This document shows, in pieces, positions 23,201-34,317 of a DNA stretch of 64,000 bases. The translations under genes were made by a program, and so were the position numbers. Origin of the DNA: Sipunculus nudus. Taxonomy: Eukaryota > Annelida > Sipuncula > Golfingiida > Sipunculidae. Position 1 is the first letter of the stretch, and the number at the start of each line of letters is the position of its first letter. Where the stretch lies: positions 45,394,714 through 45,458,713 of the forward strand of contig CM049320.1 of NCBI GenBank assembly GCA_026874595.1, written 5' to 3'. The notes beneath the pieces were generated by a model that was given only the letters and a program-made list of their open reading frames with translations, was not told where the DNA came from and did no database searches.

Positions 23201-23373
23201 GCAGGTAGCCAAAAAATAAGCAAAATCCAACAGAGTTTTGCAGATGACTAATCTTTTGCATTCAATTTGGTGATGCTAACTCCTGCCATTTTCAAGATAA
23301 TATGGGTTAACATACAGACCCTGGACGCCGGATGACACCACACCATCACATTAGCCCAAAGGTTTGCTAAAAA
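23201..23373 (+). repeat. Family B 3' end fragment, diverged
   Basis: AAAAAATAAGCAAAATCCAA through TTAACATACAGACC, ending CATTAGCCCAAAGGTTTGCT plus A-run; the terminal motif has decayed from CACAGGTTCGCT. Confidence 0.65.
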
Positions 23374-24066
23374 TACCCAATGGTGAGTGCATGGTGAAAT
23401 TTGGAATACATTTTCAGCCATCCATAGAAGATCCATAAAATATCAGTAATTGCAATGTAATTCCCTGTTACTCATTAACTATAAAATTCCTTTCCTATTA
23501 ATTTTTCTTAAAGTTGTTATTATAAACCAATAAATTTTTAAAAAATATTGTTTATTGTTATGTTTTTGGCCAAAACAACTACTATAGGAGGTGGGTAGGA
23601 CAGTTATAGCTATAGATCCAGCTGGCTGGCTGCAGAGTATGCCTCGCTTCAAGCATGCATAATTAGCCTGCAAGGTCAACAGGGGAACCTAAAGAGGGGT
23701 TTCAGTATAGCCTAGGTGTGACATGGTCTCATAAAAACTTTAATAAAACCTACAGTATTTGTTCAATTTCTTTCAAATTTCAGAATTAAGAAGCTGAAAT
23801 TGGGCAAAATTTAAGATACTGATTTTATATTTATGTGAATAACTTAAAAAAATTTGAGAAATTCAGATCTAAATTTTGGTTAACAACGGAATCTTGATTA
23901 AACAAAGTTTTATTCCTGAAAAAAGTCTCTAGCTTCAGCAATTCTTATGTTAAGTGAGTAAATTGTTCCTGATTTTTTACAAGGTGCATTATGTTCGGGC
24001 CCATAACTTAAAAAATTACGCAATACTGACCTAATTTTTGGTATGTACATAGGAAATGTATAGAAG
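23374..24066 (+). repeat. Unassigned sequence running into a family A2 body
   Basis: 23374-23760 is not clearly assigned. From about 23770 it matches A2 (GGGCAAAATTTAAGATACTG; TTCGGGCCCATAACTT), broken at ATAGAAG by a family C head; A2 resumes after 29583. Confidence 0.6.
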
Positions 24067-24239
24067 ACTAGATATTTCTTGGCACCGCAGGTGCCAGAGT
24101 ATCCCCAGGCATAGTACACCCCCCCCCTTTAAGAATAGGCCCCCATTTTTAGCAGCATATACTGACACTTGGCAAGCAATTATTGTTTCTTCATTCTATC
24201 AATCCACAATATTTTTGAAGATGTTGGTCCTTTGAACTT

Positions 24240-26000
24240 GACCTTTGACCTCATGACCCAAAATCAATTTGGGTCTTGCTTTTTCAATGGGACATATATA
24301 AGTTTGAAATCTATACATCAATAAAAGCAGGAATTATCATCCAGAAACTAATTTTTTGACAGATGGCTCCTGTGGCCTTGACCTTTGACCTTGTGACCCC
24401 AAAATTGAAATTGATCATCCACTTTTATATATAAATCAATAGAGATCTAGATTTATTGATGGGCCATATATAAGTCAGATTTAAAATACATATATTAATC
24501 CAAGCTTGAATTATCATCTCAGGAACTAATTTTTGGACAGATGGCTCCTGTGACCTTCCCCCCATAACCTTGTGACCTCACAATTGACAGGCTTCTTCCT
24601 CTATTGGCAGGGGAACTGTATGTGCAAGATGAAATTCCTGAGATGAAATGTTTGGCTGAAAATGCATCCACAATCTTTTTGAAGATGTGTCCTGTGACCT
24701 TTGACCTCATGATCCCAAAATCAATTTGGGTCTTGCTTTTCCAATGGGACATATACAAGTCAAGTTTGAAATCCATACATCAATAAAAGCAGGAATTATG
24801 ATCCAGAAACTAATTATTGGACAGATGGCTCCTGTGACCTTCACCTTTGACCTTGTGACCTCAAAATTGATAGGGGTCTTCCACTCTTGGCAGGTGAACT
24901 ATATGTGCAAGATGAAAGATCTGAGATGAATTGTTTGGCTGAAAATGCATCCACAATCTTTTAAAGATGTGTCCTGTGACCTTGAACTTTGACCTCATGA
25001 CCCCAAAATCAATTTGGGTCTTGCTTTTCCAATGGGACATATACAAGTCAAGTTTGAAATCCATACATCAATAAAAGCAGGAATTATCATCCAGAAACTA
25101 ATTTTTGGACAGATGACTCCTATGACCTTCACCTTTGACCATGTGACCTAAAAATTGATAGGGGTCTTCCACTCTTGGCAGGTGAACTATATGTGCAAGA
25201 TGAAAGATCTGAGATTAATTGTTCGGCTGAAAATGCATCCATAATCTTTTTAAAGATGTGTCCTGTGACCTTGACCTTTGACCTCATGATCCCAAAATCA
25301 ATTTGGGTCTTGCTTTTCCAATGGGACATATACAAGTCAAGTTTGAAATCCATACATCAATAAAAGCAGGAATTATCATCCAGAAACTAAATTTTGGACA
25401 GATGGCTCCTGTGACCTTCACCTTTGACCATGTGACCTAAAAACTGATAGGGGTTTTCCTCTATTGGCAGATGAACTATATGTGCAAGATGAAATGTCTG
25501 AGATGAAATGTTTGGCTGAAAATGCATCCATAATCTTTTTACAGATGTGTCCTGTGACCTTGACCTTTGACCTCATGATCCCAAAATCAATTTGGGTCTT
25601 GCTTTTCCAATGGTACATATACAAGTCAAGTTTGAAATCAATACATCAATAAAAGCAGGAATTATCATCCAGAAACTAATTTTTGGACAGATGGCTCCTG
25701 TGACCTTCACCTTTGACCTTGTGACCAAAAAATTGATAGGGGTTTTCCTCTATTGGCAGATGAACTATATGTGCAAGATGAAATGTCTGAGATGAAATGT
25801 TTGGCTGAAAATGCATCCATAATCTTTTTAAAGATGTGTCCTGTGACCTTGACCTTTGACCTCATGATCCCAAAATCAATTTGGGTCTTGCTTTTCCAAT
25901 GGGACATATACAAGTCAAGTTTGAAATCAATACATCAATAATAGCAGGAATTATCATCCTGAAACTAATTTTTTGACAGATAGCTCCTGTGGCCTTGACC
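24240..26000 (+). repeat. 288-bp tandem array rich in nuclear-receptor-type half-sites
   Basis: ACAGATGGCTCC markers at about 24537, 24821, 25109, 25398, 25687 and 25976 give a period of 284-289 bp. Each unit has two TGACCT clusters, such as TGACCTTGACCTTTGACC. Short open frames here repeat the same peptide from unit to unit and are not genes. Confidence 0.8.
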
Positions 26001-26462
26001 TTTGACCTTGTGACCACAAAATTGATATGGATCATCCACTATTGGCAAGTGAGCTATATATTCATGATGGAAGACCTGGGATGAAAGTTTGGCTTAAAAT
26101 GCATCCACAGTATCTTTTAAGATGCAAGTCCAGTGACCTTGACCTTTGACCTCATGACCCTAGAACCTATAGGGTTCTTACTTTAGTGGTGGGCCATACA
26201 TAAGTCACGTTTGAAATCCATATGGCTATCAACACTCCAGATATCATAAGAGGTGTGTGATTTTCACCAAATATGGACACATTAAGGTCAAGGCCACTCT
26301 CATGGTAAAGGTCATGACCCAAACGTAAATAGACCTCATCCCATAACCCATCTCTCTACATGTGCATGATATGAAAGAAATCTGTCCATTAGTTTTTTAC
26401 TTATAATGCTTACAGTACTGTCAAGTGGCAATTATGGGGGTATTAAAAGGCGTAAAAACAAA

Positions 26463-29378
26463 ACAAGGCCTACAGGCCTAATGCGAACCTGTGCATATGG
26501 ATATACACCAGGTATAACGCTTCAATGCTGAACCACTACTTTTTATATATATGAACAATGCAAGTACTAAACATCTGAACAAGAAACAAAACACAAACAT
26601 CACTGCTGAAATTCTCGCATGAGTGCACACAACTAAAAATTATTGTAGGTGGCACCACCAGTCTTGTATACAACAAAGCTATTTGACATGTATAAATATG
26701 CCCAATTTCAGGCTGATATATCAAATTCCTCCGTAGAATTAAGCAGGCACATACACTTTGCAAAAGTCATTGCAGATGGCGACACCTGTCTTGTGAACGA
26801 GAAAGCCATTAAAGACACATAGACAGGTCAGAATAACAGGCCAATACATCAAACCTACCTTGAGTCTGATGCATGGGGCTGACCAGGCTTAGGTGAGAAA
26901 GGCTGTTGCTCAAAGTGTACTGTGACAAATTACTGGCTCAGGCTACCGCACTGAGTGAACTCTTGACCTGCACCTGGCTAGACTGAGTGAACTTTTGACC
27001 TGTACCTGGCTGCACTGAGTGAATTCTTGACCTGTTGCCTAATCTGACACAGTTGGCAGTCTGCCAAAGCTATAAATAAATCCAGACTGACCTTTTGCCT
27101 GTAGCCAAATCTGAAATAGTAGCCACACAATTGCATAAGCTCACAGATTGGCTCCATATGCAGCCCTGAGGGGCATGACACCCATGTGGTGATCACATGA
27201 TACTCATGATGTGATCACATGCTACCCATGTGATGATCACATGCTGCCCATGAGGTGCTCACATGACACCCATGAGGTGATTACATGCCTTGTACTTGGC
27301 TGCACTGATTGAACAGTTGACCTATATTTGGCTGCACTGAATGAACTCTTGATCTGTTGCCAAATCTGAAACAGTTGGCAGTTTCTCAACCTATTCAAGA
27401 AACATACACAATCTTGGCCTGTTATGTAACTCTGCTAAAATTTATCAAACACAAACCATTTGAACAAACTTGAGAGGGCTCGCCTCTGGGATCATTTCTG
27501 TAAATTTCTGACTGTTTACAAGAAGAAGACTTTTAAAGTTTTTTTTTAGCTTTTTCCCTGTAAAATCTAAGTAAATGCAGATAGCAAAAATAAGCTGAAT
27601 CCATCAACATTTATTTTGTGACAGATAATTGCATAAAATCTGGGGATGGTAGCTCCTGCTATTCCTGAGAAATTATGAGTTAGTGTACAGATGATATCTA
27701 ATATCATAAATCTACATTTTTAAAAGCTTTTAAAAAACATTCTTGTCAATATTTTCCATAGATAACCTGAAACCTAAATGTCTAGAGGCATGATGTAATA
27801 AATGCTGATAAACTGGTGCCAGTCTAGATGTATCTAGATGTATCTGTGTATCTGCTTCACACAGCTAACATATATGGTAAAATGACTCAATTCAATCTTT
27901 TTTAAATCAGCCAAAATTCATTCTTTGGAACCATAAAATTCAGGGAATTATTCTTGCAAAATATTAAACAAACTGGCCTCAGTATCATCAGTCAAAAAAC
28001 GTTTTGTAGGTTTATAACTCATATGGGAAATACAGTAAAATGGCAAATTTCAGCTTCCCATTATTCAGCCAAAAATCATTGAACCAAAACCATTTGAACA
28101 AACTTGAATTATCAACATCTAAGGATAATTAATGTGTCAATTTAAGAATTTGGCCCAGTGGTTTTTGAGAAGAAGATTTTTGTAGCCACTTAGCTAAAAT
28201 GGGCAGTTATGGCATATGACTAAATTCAGCTTCCCATAATTCAGCCAAAAATCATTGAACCAAAACCATTTGAACAAACTTGAATTATCAACATCTAAGG
28301 ATAATTAATGTGTGAGATTTAAGAATTTGGCCCAGTGGTTTTTGAGAAGTAGATTTTTGTAGCCACTTAGCTAAAATGGGCGGTTATGGCATATGACTAA
28401 ATTAAGCTTCCCATAACTCAGCCAAAAGTCACTGAACTGAGACCATTTGAACAAACTTGAATTATCAACATCTAAGAATAATTAATGTGTGAGATTTAAG
28501 AATTTGGCCCAGTGGTTTTTGAGAAGAAGATTTTTGTAGCCACTTAGCTAAAATGGGCTGTTACGGCATATGACTAAATTCAGCTTCCCATATCTTAGCC
28601 AAAAGTCACTGAACTGAGACCATTTGAACAAACTTGAATTATCAACATCTAAGGATAATTTATGTGTGAGATTTAAGAATTTGGCCCAGTGGTTTTTGAG
28701 AAGAAGATTTTATTAGCCACTTAGCTAAAATGGGCTGCTATGTAATATGACTAAACTCAGCTTCCCATAACTTAGCCAAAAGTCACTGAACTGAGACCAT
28801 TTGAACAAACTTCAGAAAGCACTACCATAGGATCATTTCTGTGCGATATTAAACAATTTGGCCGTATCGTTTCAGAGAAGAAGTTATTTGTAGACTTCAG
28901 TATGATACGGGCACTGATGACCCCCGTACAAAAAAGGCCGATGCAGGTGGCGCCACCAATACCTCAATTTCAGATATGACTCATGTGACTAACATTGGCA
29001 TAAAATTTGGTGATGATAGCTCCAGCCTTTTCTGAGATTGTGATTTTAGTATGCTTTTATGGACAGATGACTAAGTTCAACTTCCTGTAACTCAGCCAAA
29101 AATCACCGAACTTAAACCATTCGAACAAACTTGAGAAAGATTATTCCAGGAATCATTTCTGTGAAATATTGGACAATTTGGCTGCACAATTTTGGAGAAG
29201 AAGATTTTTAAAGCTTTTTTAGCTTTTTCCCTATAAAATCTAAGAAAATGCAGTTAGCCAAAATATAAGCAAAATCCGATATAGTTTTTTAGATGACTAA
29301 TTTTTTGCATAAAATTTCGTGATGCTACCTCTTGCCGTTTTCAAGATAGTATGGGTTAACGTACAGACGACGGACGCC
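26463..29378 (+). mobile_element. Family B element inserted in family C, 3' end truncated
   Basis: Head ACAAGGCCTACAGGCC and TAATGCGAACCTGTG; minisatellites at 26945-27060 (32-bp unit) and about 27176-27290 (units near 22 bp, GATCACATG..CCCATGAGGT); expanded 177-bp array; ends GTACAGACGACGGACGCC without the CACAGGTTCGC motif. Confidence 0.8.
28106..28810 (+). repeat. 177-bp tandem repeats inside family B
   Basis: GAATTATCAACATCTAAG recurs at 28106, 28282, 28459 and 28636, 176-177 bp apart. Other B copies in the window carry this module once. Confidence 0.8.
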
Positions 29379-29583
29379 TATTCAAGGTCAAGGTCACTCT
29401 CCTAGCATAGGTCATGACCCCATTTTAAATAGGCTTCATCCCCTTACCTATATCTATACAAATGTGAAGTTTGAAAAAGATCAGTGAAATATTTTTTGAG
29501 TTATCCCGCTCACAAGGTTTTTCTGCGGCGGCAGCGGGACCGTCATGAAACCATAGTATCCCGACTTTTTCCTGGGGATACAA

Positions 29584-30150
29584 ATATGCAAACTTAATAT
29601 GCTAATGAAAACAGATCAGTGGTTTTGATATCAGGCAGTCTTGAAGTGTAACAATGGAAATTATAAACGAAGGTGTAACCAGGTTATGACCATATAATGA
29701 TGTGTTGTCACCAGAATATGACTGTACACTGATGTGTTGTGCCATCACATGTAACCAGGTCATGACTGTATAATGATGTGTTATGCTGTAACATGTAACC
29801 AGGTCATGACTGTATAATGATGTGTTATGCTGTAACATGTAACCAGGTCATGACTGCATGTATAATGATGTGTTATGCTGTAACATGTAACTAGGTTCTG
29901 ACTGTACAATGTTGTGTTGAGCTGTAACATGTAATCAGTTTATTATGTCACTTTTCTTGGAGGAATGAGGTCACATTGACCTAGTTTCAGGTATTGGAAT
30001 ATTTTTTTGTACCTCAAAAATCTTTATGAACAGTTCCAGGTCTGCAACAATAACAGTTTTTATTTGTGAACTGTTAATGGATATCCTGATAGCCGACAGA
30101 CAAAGGGCCATCGCTACAGCTCAGATGACTTGCAGTCAGCCGAGATGAAA
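29584..30150 (+). repeat. Family A2 remnant with degenerate 3' end
   Basis: Resumes A2 after the C element (CAGATCAGTGGTTTTGATAT). A minisatellite is inserted, then a weak match runs to ATCGCTACAGCTCAGATGAC and the decayed end CAGTCAGCCGAGATGAAAA. Confidence 0.6.
29660..29940 (+). repeat. 44-bp minisatellite, about six diverged copies
   Basis: Unit CATGTAACCAGGTCATGACT plus GTATAATGATGTGTTATGCTGTAA. The minus-strand open frame over it is just the repeat. Confidence 0.75.
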
Positions 30151-30284
30151 ATGGAGTCTAGTTGCTGTAACAAGAGTGCCATCAGGATTGCCAAAGGCAT
30201 TGCTGAAGATGTCATCCTCTGTCACAAATATATCAAAGTATTTCACAGAGGACTGAAAATCATTTTCAAGTAAATGAAACAAAC

Positions 30285-30462
30285 CTTTGTATTCTGATTG
30301 ACTGGTCCTGATGACCCTGAGTATCAATCATCACATCAGCTTCATCCAACACAAACACTTTCACCTTCCTCAAATCAAAGAAGCGCAACTTCAGTGCCCA
30401 GTCCATCAGAGTTCCTGGAGTTCCTATAATGATCTGTTCACTCAGCCTGGTTCCTCTCGGTA
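30285..30462 (-). CDS. DDX19/Dbp5-like DEAD-box RNA helicase, exon with DEAD motif
   Basis: Internal exon of an ATP-dependent RNA helicase whose family works in mRNA export at the nuclear pore. It begins after TTGTACAG (minus strand) and ends at ACAAAG|GTTTGT. The peptide includes LSEQIIIGTPGTLMDW (motif Ib), VKVFVLDEADVMI (motif II, DEAD) and QGHQDQSIRIQ, all close to animal DDX19. Its phase joins that of the exon at 51245-51359 (one base plus two), giving GERLPRGTRLSEQ. Downstream exons (motif III SAT and the second RecA domain) were not found at lower coordinates and probably lie beyond the left edge. Confidence 0.85.
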
Positions 30463-30672
30463 CTGTACAACATAAGACACGGGACATGGGTCGAGGCGCA
30501 GGTGACAGGTGGACAGAAGGACTAATACCATTATTTCCCTGTAAGGTGACTAATGCTTTCAAGTTTATATTAAACCCTATTATTTTAGCATATCCATTTT
30601 TTGCATGAACAGCTTTTATCATATACATTTTTTTTTAATTTACAAATTTTATAAATTTGCAAATCAATATAA

Positions 30673-31953
30673 ACAAGGGACCTATGGGTCACGGCGCTCA
30701 GCTGTTATATATGATAAAAAATATGATTTAGAAATGAGGCACATGCTGGTTTTATGTGGTAATAAAAATAAGCTGTATTATGAGTTGGTGTTGTTTAGCT
30801 TATGTATGATTTTGATAGTACCTTTGGAGACAGGAAAGAGGATTAATTTCATTTATTTTATTAACAAATGGAGTGCGATTGTCATACAGATTTTGACTTG
30901 GCCATATAACTTATAAGCAGAACATATAATATAAGAGTTTAACTTTTTATTAAAAAATTACAAATATTGTCCCAAATATAATTTTGATTAAAAATAATAA
31001 GAGAATAGTATGATTTTTTCAAATAAAATATAACTGAAATGATTATTAAAATAATATTAAAGAATATATTCATGAATGCATTCATTAATATATTTTGAAA
31101 GTATTTGCACTGGTATTCATATACTTTCATTTTTACCTGAATTCCCATTCTTATGAAAGAAATTTTATAATGGAGCACATACTCATATTCCTGTTTAAAT
31201 ACAATTGCAAAGTATTTGCACCATGTCTGGTATTTATGATATGAAAATTATGTCAACAGTGCTCACAGGAAACAAACATGCCATGGTCAAAGTTGGGCAA
31301 AATTTAAGGTACTAATTTTATATTTATACTAATAACTTATAAAATTTGAAAAATTCAGAACTTATTTTGGGTATTCAATTGAATCTTGATTAAATAATGT
31401 TACAGCCCTGACAAAAAATCTCTAGCTTCAGCAATCCTCTTGTTAAGGGAGTAAATATATTTCTTGATTTTTTACAAAGTGCATTATGTTTGGGCCCATG
31501 ACTTAAAACAATTAAGCAATACTGACATCATTTCTGGCATGTGCATAGAGAATGTATAGAAAAATATGTATATTATATATGAGTAAAGTCAGATCAGTGG
31601 TTTTGAACTTAGGCAGTCTTGAAGTGTAACAATGGGTATTTAATGGAAAAATGAAGTTTTTCATTTATATCTGGAAGGTATTAAGTCCTAGTGACCAAAT
31701 TCTTGGCATGGTAGGGGATTTTTGAGACATCTAATTGCATGCCAAATTTTAGGAACTGAGAGCTGAAGCTGGGGAGCTGAGCACTTGCAAACTGCATGAC
31801 ACTAGCTTGATGTTAACAATATGTTACATGGTGCTTGAAAACTTGAATAAAATCTACAGTTTTTGATCAACTGGTTTCAAATTTTCGGTGTTTACAGACA
31901 AAATGCTAAAAAAAACATGCTGTGAAAATTAAATCCACAGTACTTACAGGAAA
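30673..31953 (+). repeat. Family A2 element with head, broken by a family B insertion
   Basis: Head ACAAGGGACCTATGGGTCACGGCGCTCAGCTG, then AATGAGGCACATGCTGG and TTTTGACTTGG sequences shared with 43.0 and 55.0 kb, and A2 body blocks from 31260. It breaks off at ACTTACAGGAAA by the B head at 31954. Confidence 0.8.
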
Positions 31954-32146
31954 ACAAGGCCTACAGGCCTAATGCGAACCTGTGCAATGAGATTACACCA
32001 GGTATAATGCTTCAATGCTGGACCATTACTTTTCAAGAACATGTGTAACATGTATATGAACAATGCAAGTACTAAACAGTTAGAACAAGAAACAATTAAA
32101 CAAACATCACTGCTGCAATTCTGGCATGGGTGCACACAACACAAAA

Positions 32147-33458
32147 ACTAGAATATGGGTCATCAGCAAGCGACTATGTGTATCTGCCAAAATCAGAGTG
32201 GGAAAGGTGAAGTGAGGCATTGATTGAGTGGCAAGGGGAAATAAAGTGAGGTGTGTTGCATAATAGCCTGGATGTCTGCAGTGGAAATGTGTATGTAGGT
32301 GGCGCCACCTGTCATAAAATCAAGAGAGCTCTCCAGGATGTATACACATGCAAAATTTTAGGCAGATAAGTCAAACCAATACTGAGATATGAGTGATTTT
32401 AGCCCACGGCATACAGACAGACACTGTGCAAAAATGGTGGCAGGTGGTGCCACCAATTTTGTGTATGATTAAGAGATATGTGAGATCTAGACACATGCAA
32501 AATTTCAGGGGGATATGTCAAACCAGTCCTGATATATAAGCCTGAATGTCTGCAGCATATACATAAATATAGGTGGCGCCACCAATTTTGTGTATGATTA
32601 AGAGATATGTGAGATCTAGACACATGCAAAATTTCAGGGGGATATGTCAAACCAGTCCTGATATATAAGCCTGAATGTCTGCAGCGTATACATAAATATA
32701 GGTGGCGCCACCTGCCACAAAATAGAGAAAGCTATCAAAGATGTATAAACATGCAAAATTTAGGCAGATAAGTCACACCACTACTCAGAAATGAGTGTTT
32801 TTAGCCCATGGCAGACAAACAGGCTGACGCTGTGCAAAAATGGTGGCAGGTGGCGCCACCAATTTAGTGTATGATTAAGAGCTATGTGAGGTCTATAAAC
32901 ATGCAAAATTTTTGCCCAATCGGTCAAATGGTTCCTGAGATATGAGCTTCGATGTCTGCAGCGTAAATTTGAATGTAGGTGGCGCCACCTGTCATAAAAA
33001 AAGAAAGATGTCAAGTATGTATAAACCTGCAAAATTTCAGGTGGATAAGTCAAACCACTGCCGAGATATGAGTGATTTTATCACAAGGCAGATGAACAGA
33101 TGGACACTGTGCAAAAATGGTTGCACGTGGCGCCACCATTTTTAGTGTATGTTATAAAGCTTTCCAAGGGCTACATTTGTGCAAAATCTTAAGTCTCATC
33201 GGTTAAACGGTTCCTGAGACATGTGGGTTTATGTGTGGAAACAGACGCACAAATGGACGCTGGGCAGAGAGGAAAGGTCAGAGGTCAACCAAAAATAAGG
33301 GCGCAGCAGTTCACATGTAACCGATCATAATTCCGAATTTTAAAAAATTCTGCCCAGCGGTTATGGAGGAGTTCTCCGGAAACCTATGCGGCAATGGCAG
33401 CAGGGTCTGCGTCCGACTGAAAACATAGTATCTGCAAAACTCTGTTTGGCGGATACAA
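32147..33458 (+). mobile_element. Family D element, complete, inserted in family B
   Basis: Head ACTAGAATATGGGTCATC with GTATCTGCCAAA (32180-32191); end hairpin GTATCTGC (33428-33435) with TTTGGCGGATAC (33445-33456), then AA. Removing it joins B's CACAACACAAAAA to TGATTGCAGCTGGCACCACC. Inside are seven modules each starting with a GGTGGCGCCACC-like palindrome, two nearly identical and 129 bp apart (near 32461 and 32590). No coding capacity. Confidence 0.8.
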
Positions 33459-34317
33459 TGATTGCAGCTGGCACCACCAGTCTTATATACAACGAAGAGA
33501 TATATACATATGCCCAATGTCAGACTGATATGTCAAACCCCTCCTGTGAAATAAGCAGGGACATACACTGTGCAAAAATTATTGTAGGTGGCGCCACCAG
33601 TCTTGTACACTATAAACCTATCTGATATGAATAAACATGCCCAATTTTAGGCTGATGTATCAAATTCCTCTGTAGAAATAAGCAGGCAAATACACTGCAA
33701 AAGTCACTGTAGGTGGCAGCACCTGTCTTGTAAATGAAAATACCATCAAAGATGCATAGACAGGTCAAAATATATCACACTTCCCCAGAGTTTGATGCAC
33801 TTGGCTGACAAGGCTTAGGTGAGTAAGGCAGTTGCCCCCCAGTGACCTGTGACAAACTGCTGCCTCAAGCTACTGCACTGAGTGAACTCATGACCTGCAC
33901 CTGGCTAGACTGAGTGAACTTTTGACCTGTACCTGGCTGCACTGAGTGAACTCTTGACATGTTGCATAATCTGACACAGTTGGCAGTCTGCCAAAGCTAT
34001 AAATAGATTCAGGCTGAACTTTGGTGCAAAATATGATGCAGTGAGCAGTCTGCCAAAGCTATAAATAGAATGCAGCTACTGCACTGAGTGAACTCTTGAT
34101 ATATATATACCTGGCTGCACTTCTTCCAATCCTGGCACTGTGCCTAAACTATTTATAGAGCTGACATCATCTTGGCTAATGGCCAACATCAAGGCACTGG
34201 CAATCTGCCAATGGTAAACCAAGTGCTGCCATCTGAACACAAAAGTGGTCCTTACTTAAATAACTTTGAAATTTATTTTCCTAATACAAAATGCTTTTCA
34301 GCTGACTTTTTTATAAA

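Larger units (their letters stand above)
24067..29583 (+). mobile_element. Family C element, split by a family B copy
   Basis: Own sequence is 24067-26462 and about 29379-29583. Head ACTAGATATTTCTTGG, a 7-bp-stem hairpin (24080-24096, TGGCACC GCA GGTGCCA), then GTATCCCCAG (24099-24108). The end has CTGGGGATAC (29572-29581), complement of the head motif and one arm of a hairpin with GTATCCC (29556-29562). The B-free copy at 47759-49772 confirms the two parts join. No open frame with a known domain. Confidence 0.8.

Noticed and set aside
24519-25941. Series of 60-85-codon frames with near-identical peptides on both strands
   Set aside because: They are translations of the 288-bp family C units and carry no domain.
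30151-30252. Minus-strand open stretch (SSVKYFDIFVTEDDIF) behind an acceptor-like TTTTCAG, as a further helicase exon
   Set aside because: It does not resemble the next DDX19 segment, would leave a 32-base intron, and abuts a family A end. On the plus strand ACAAGAGTGCCATC looks more like another repeat head.
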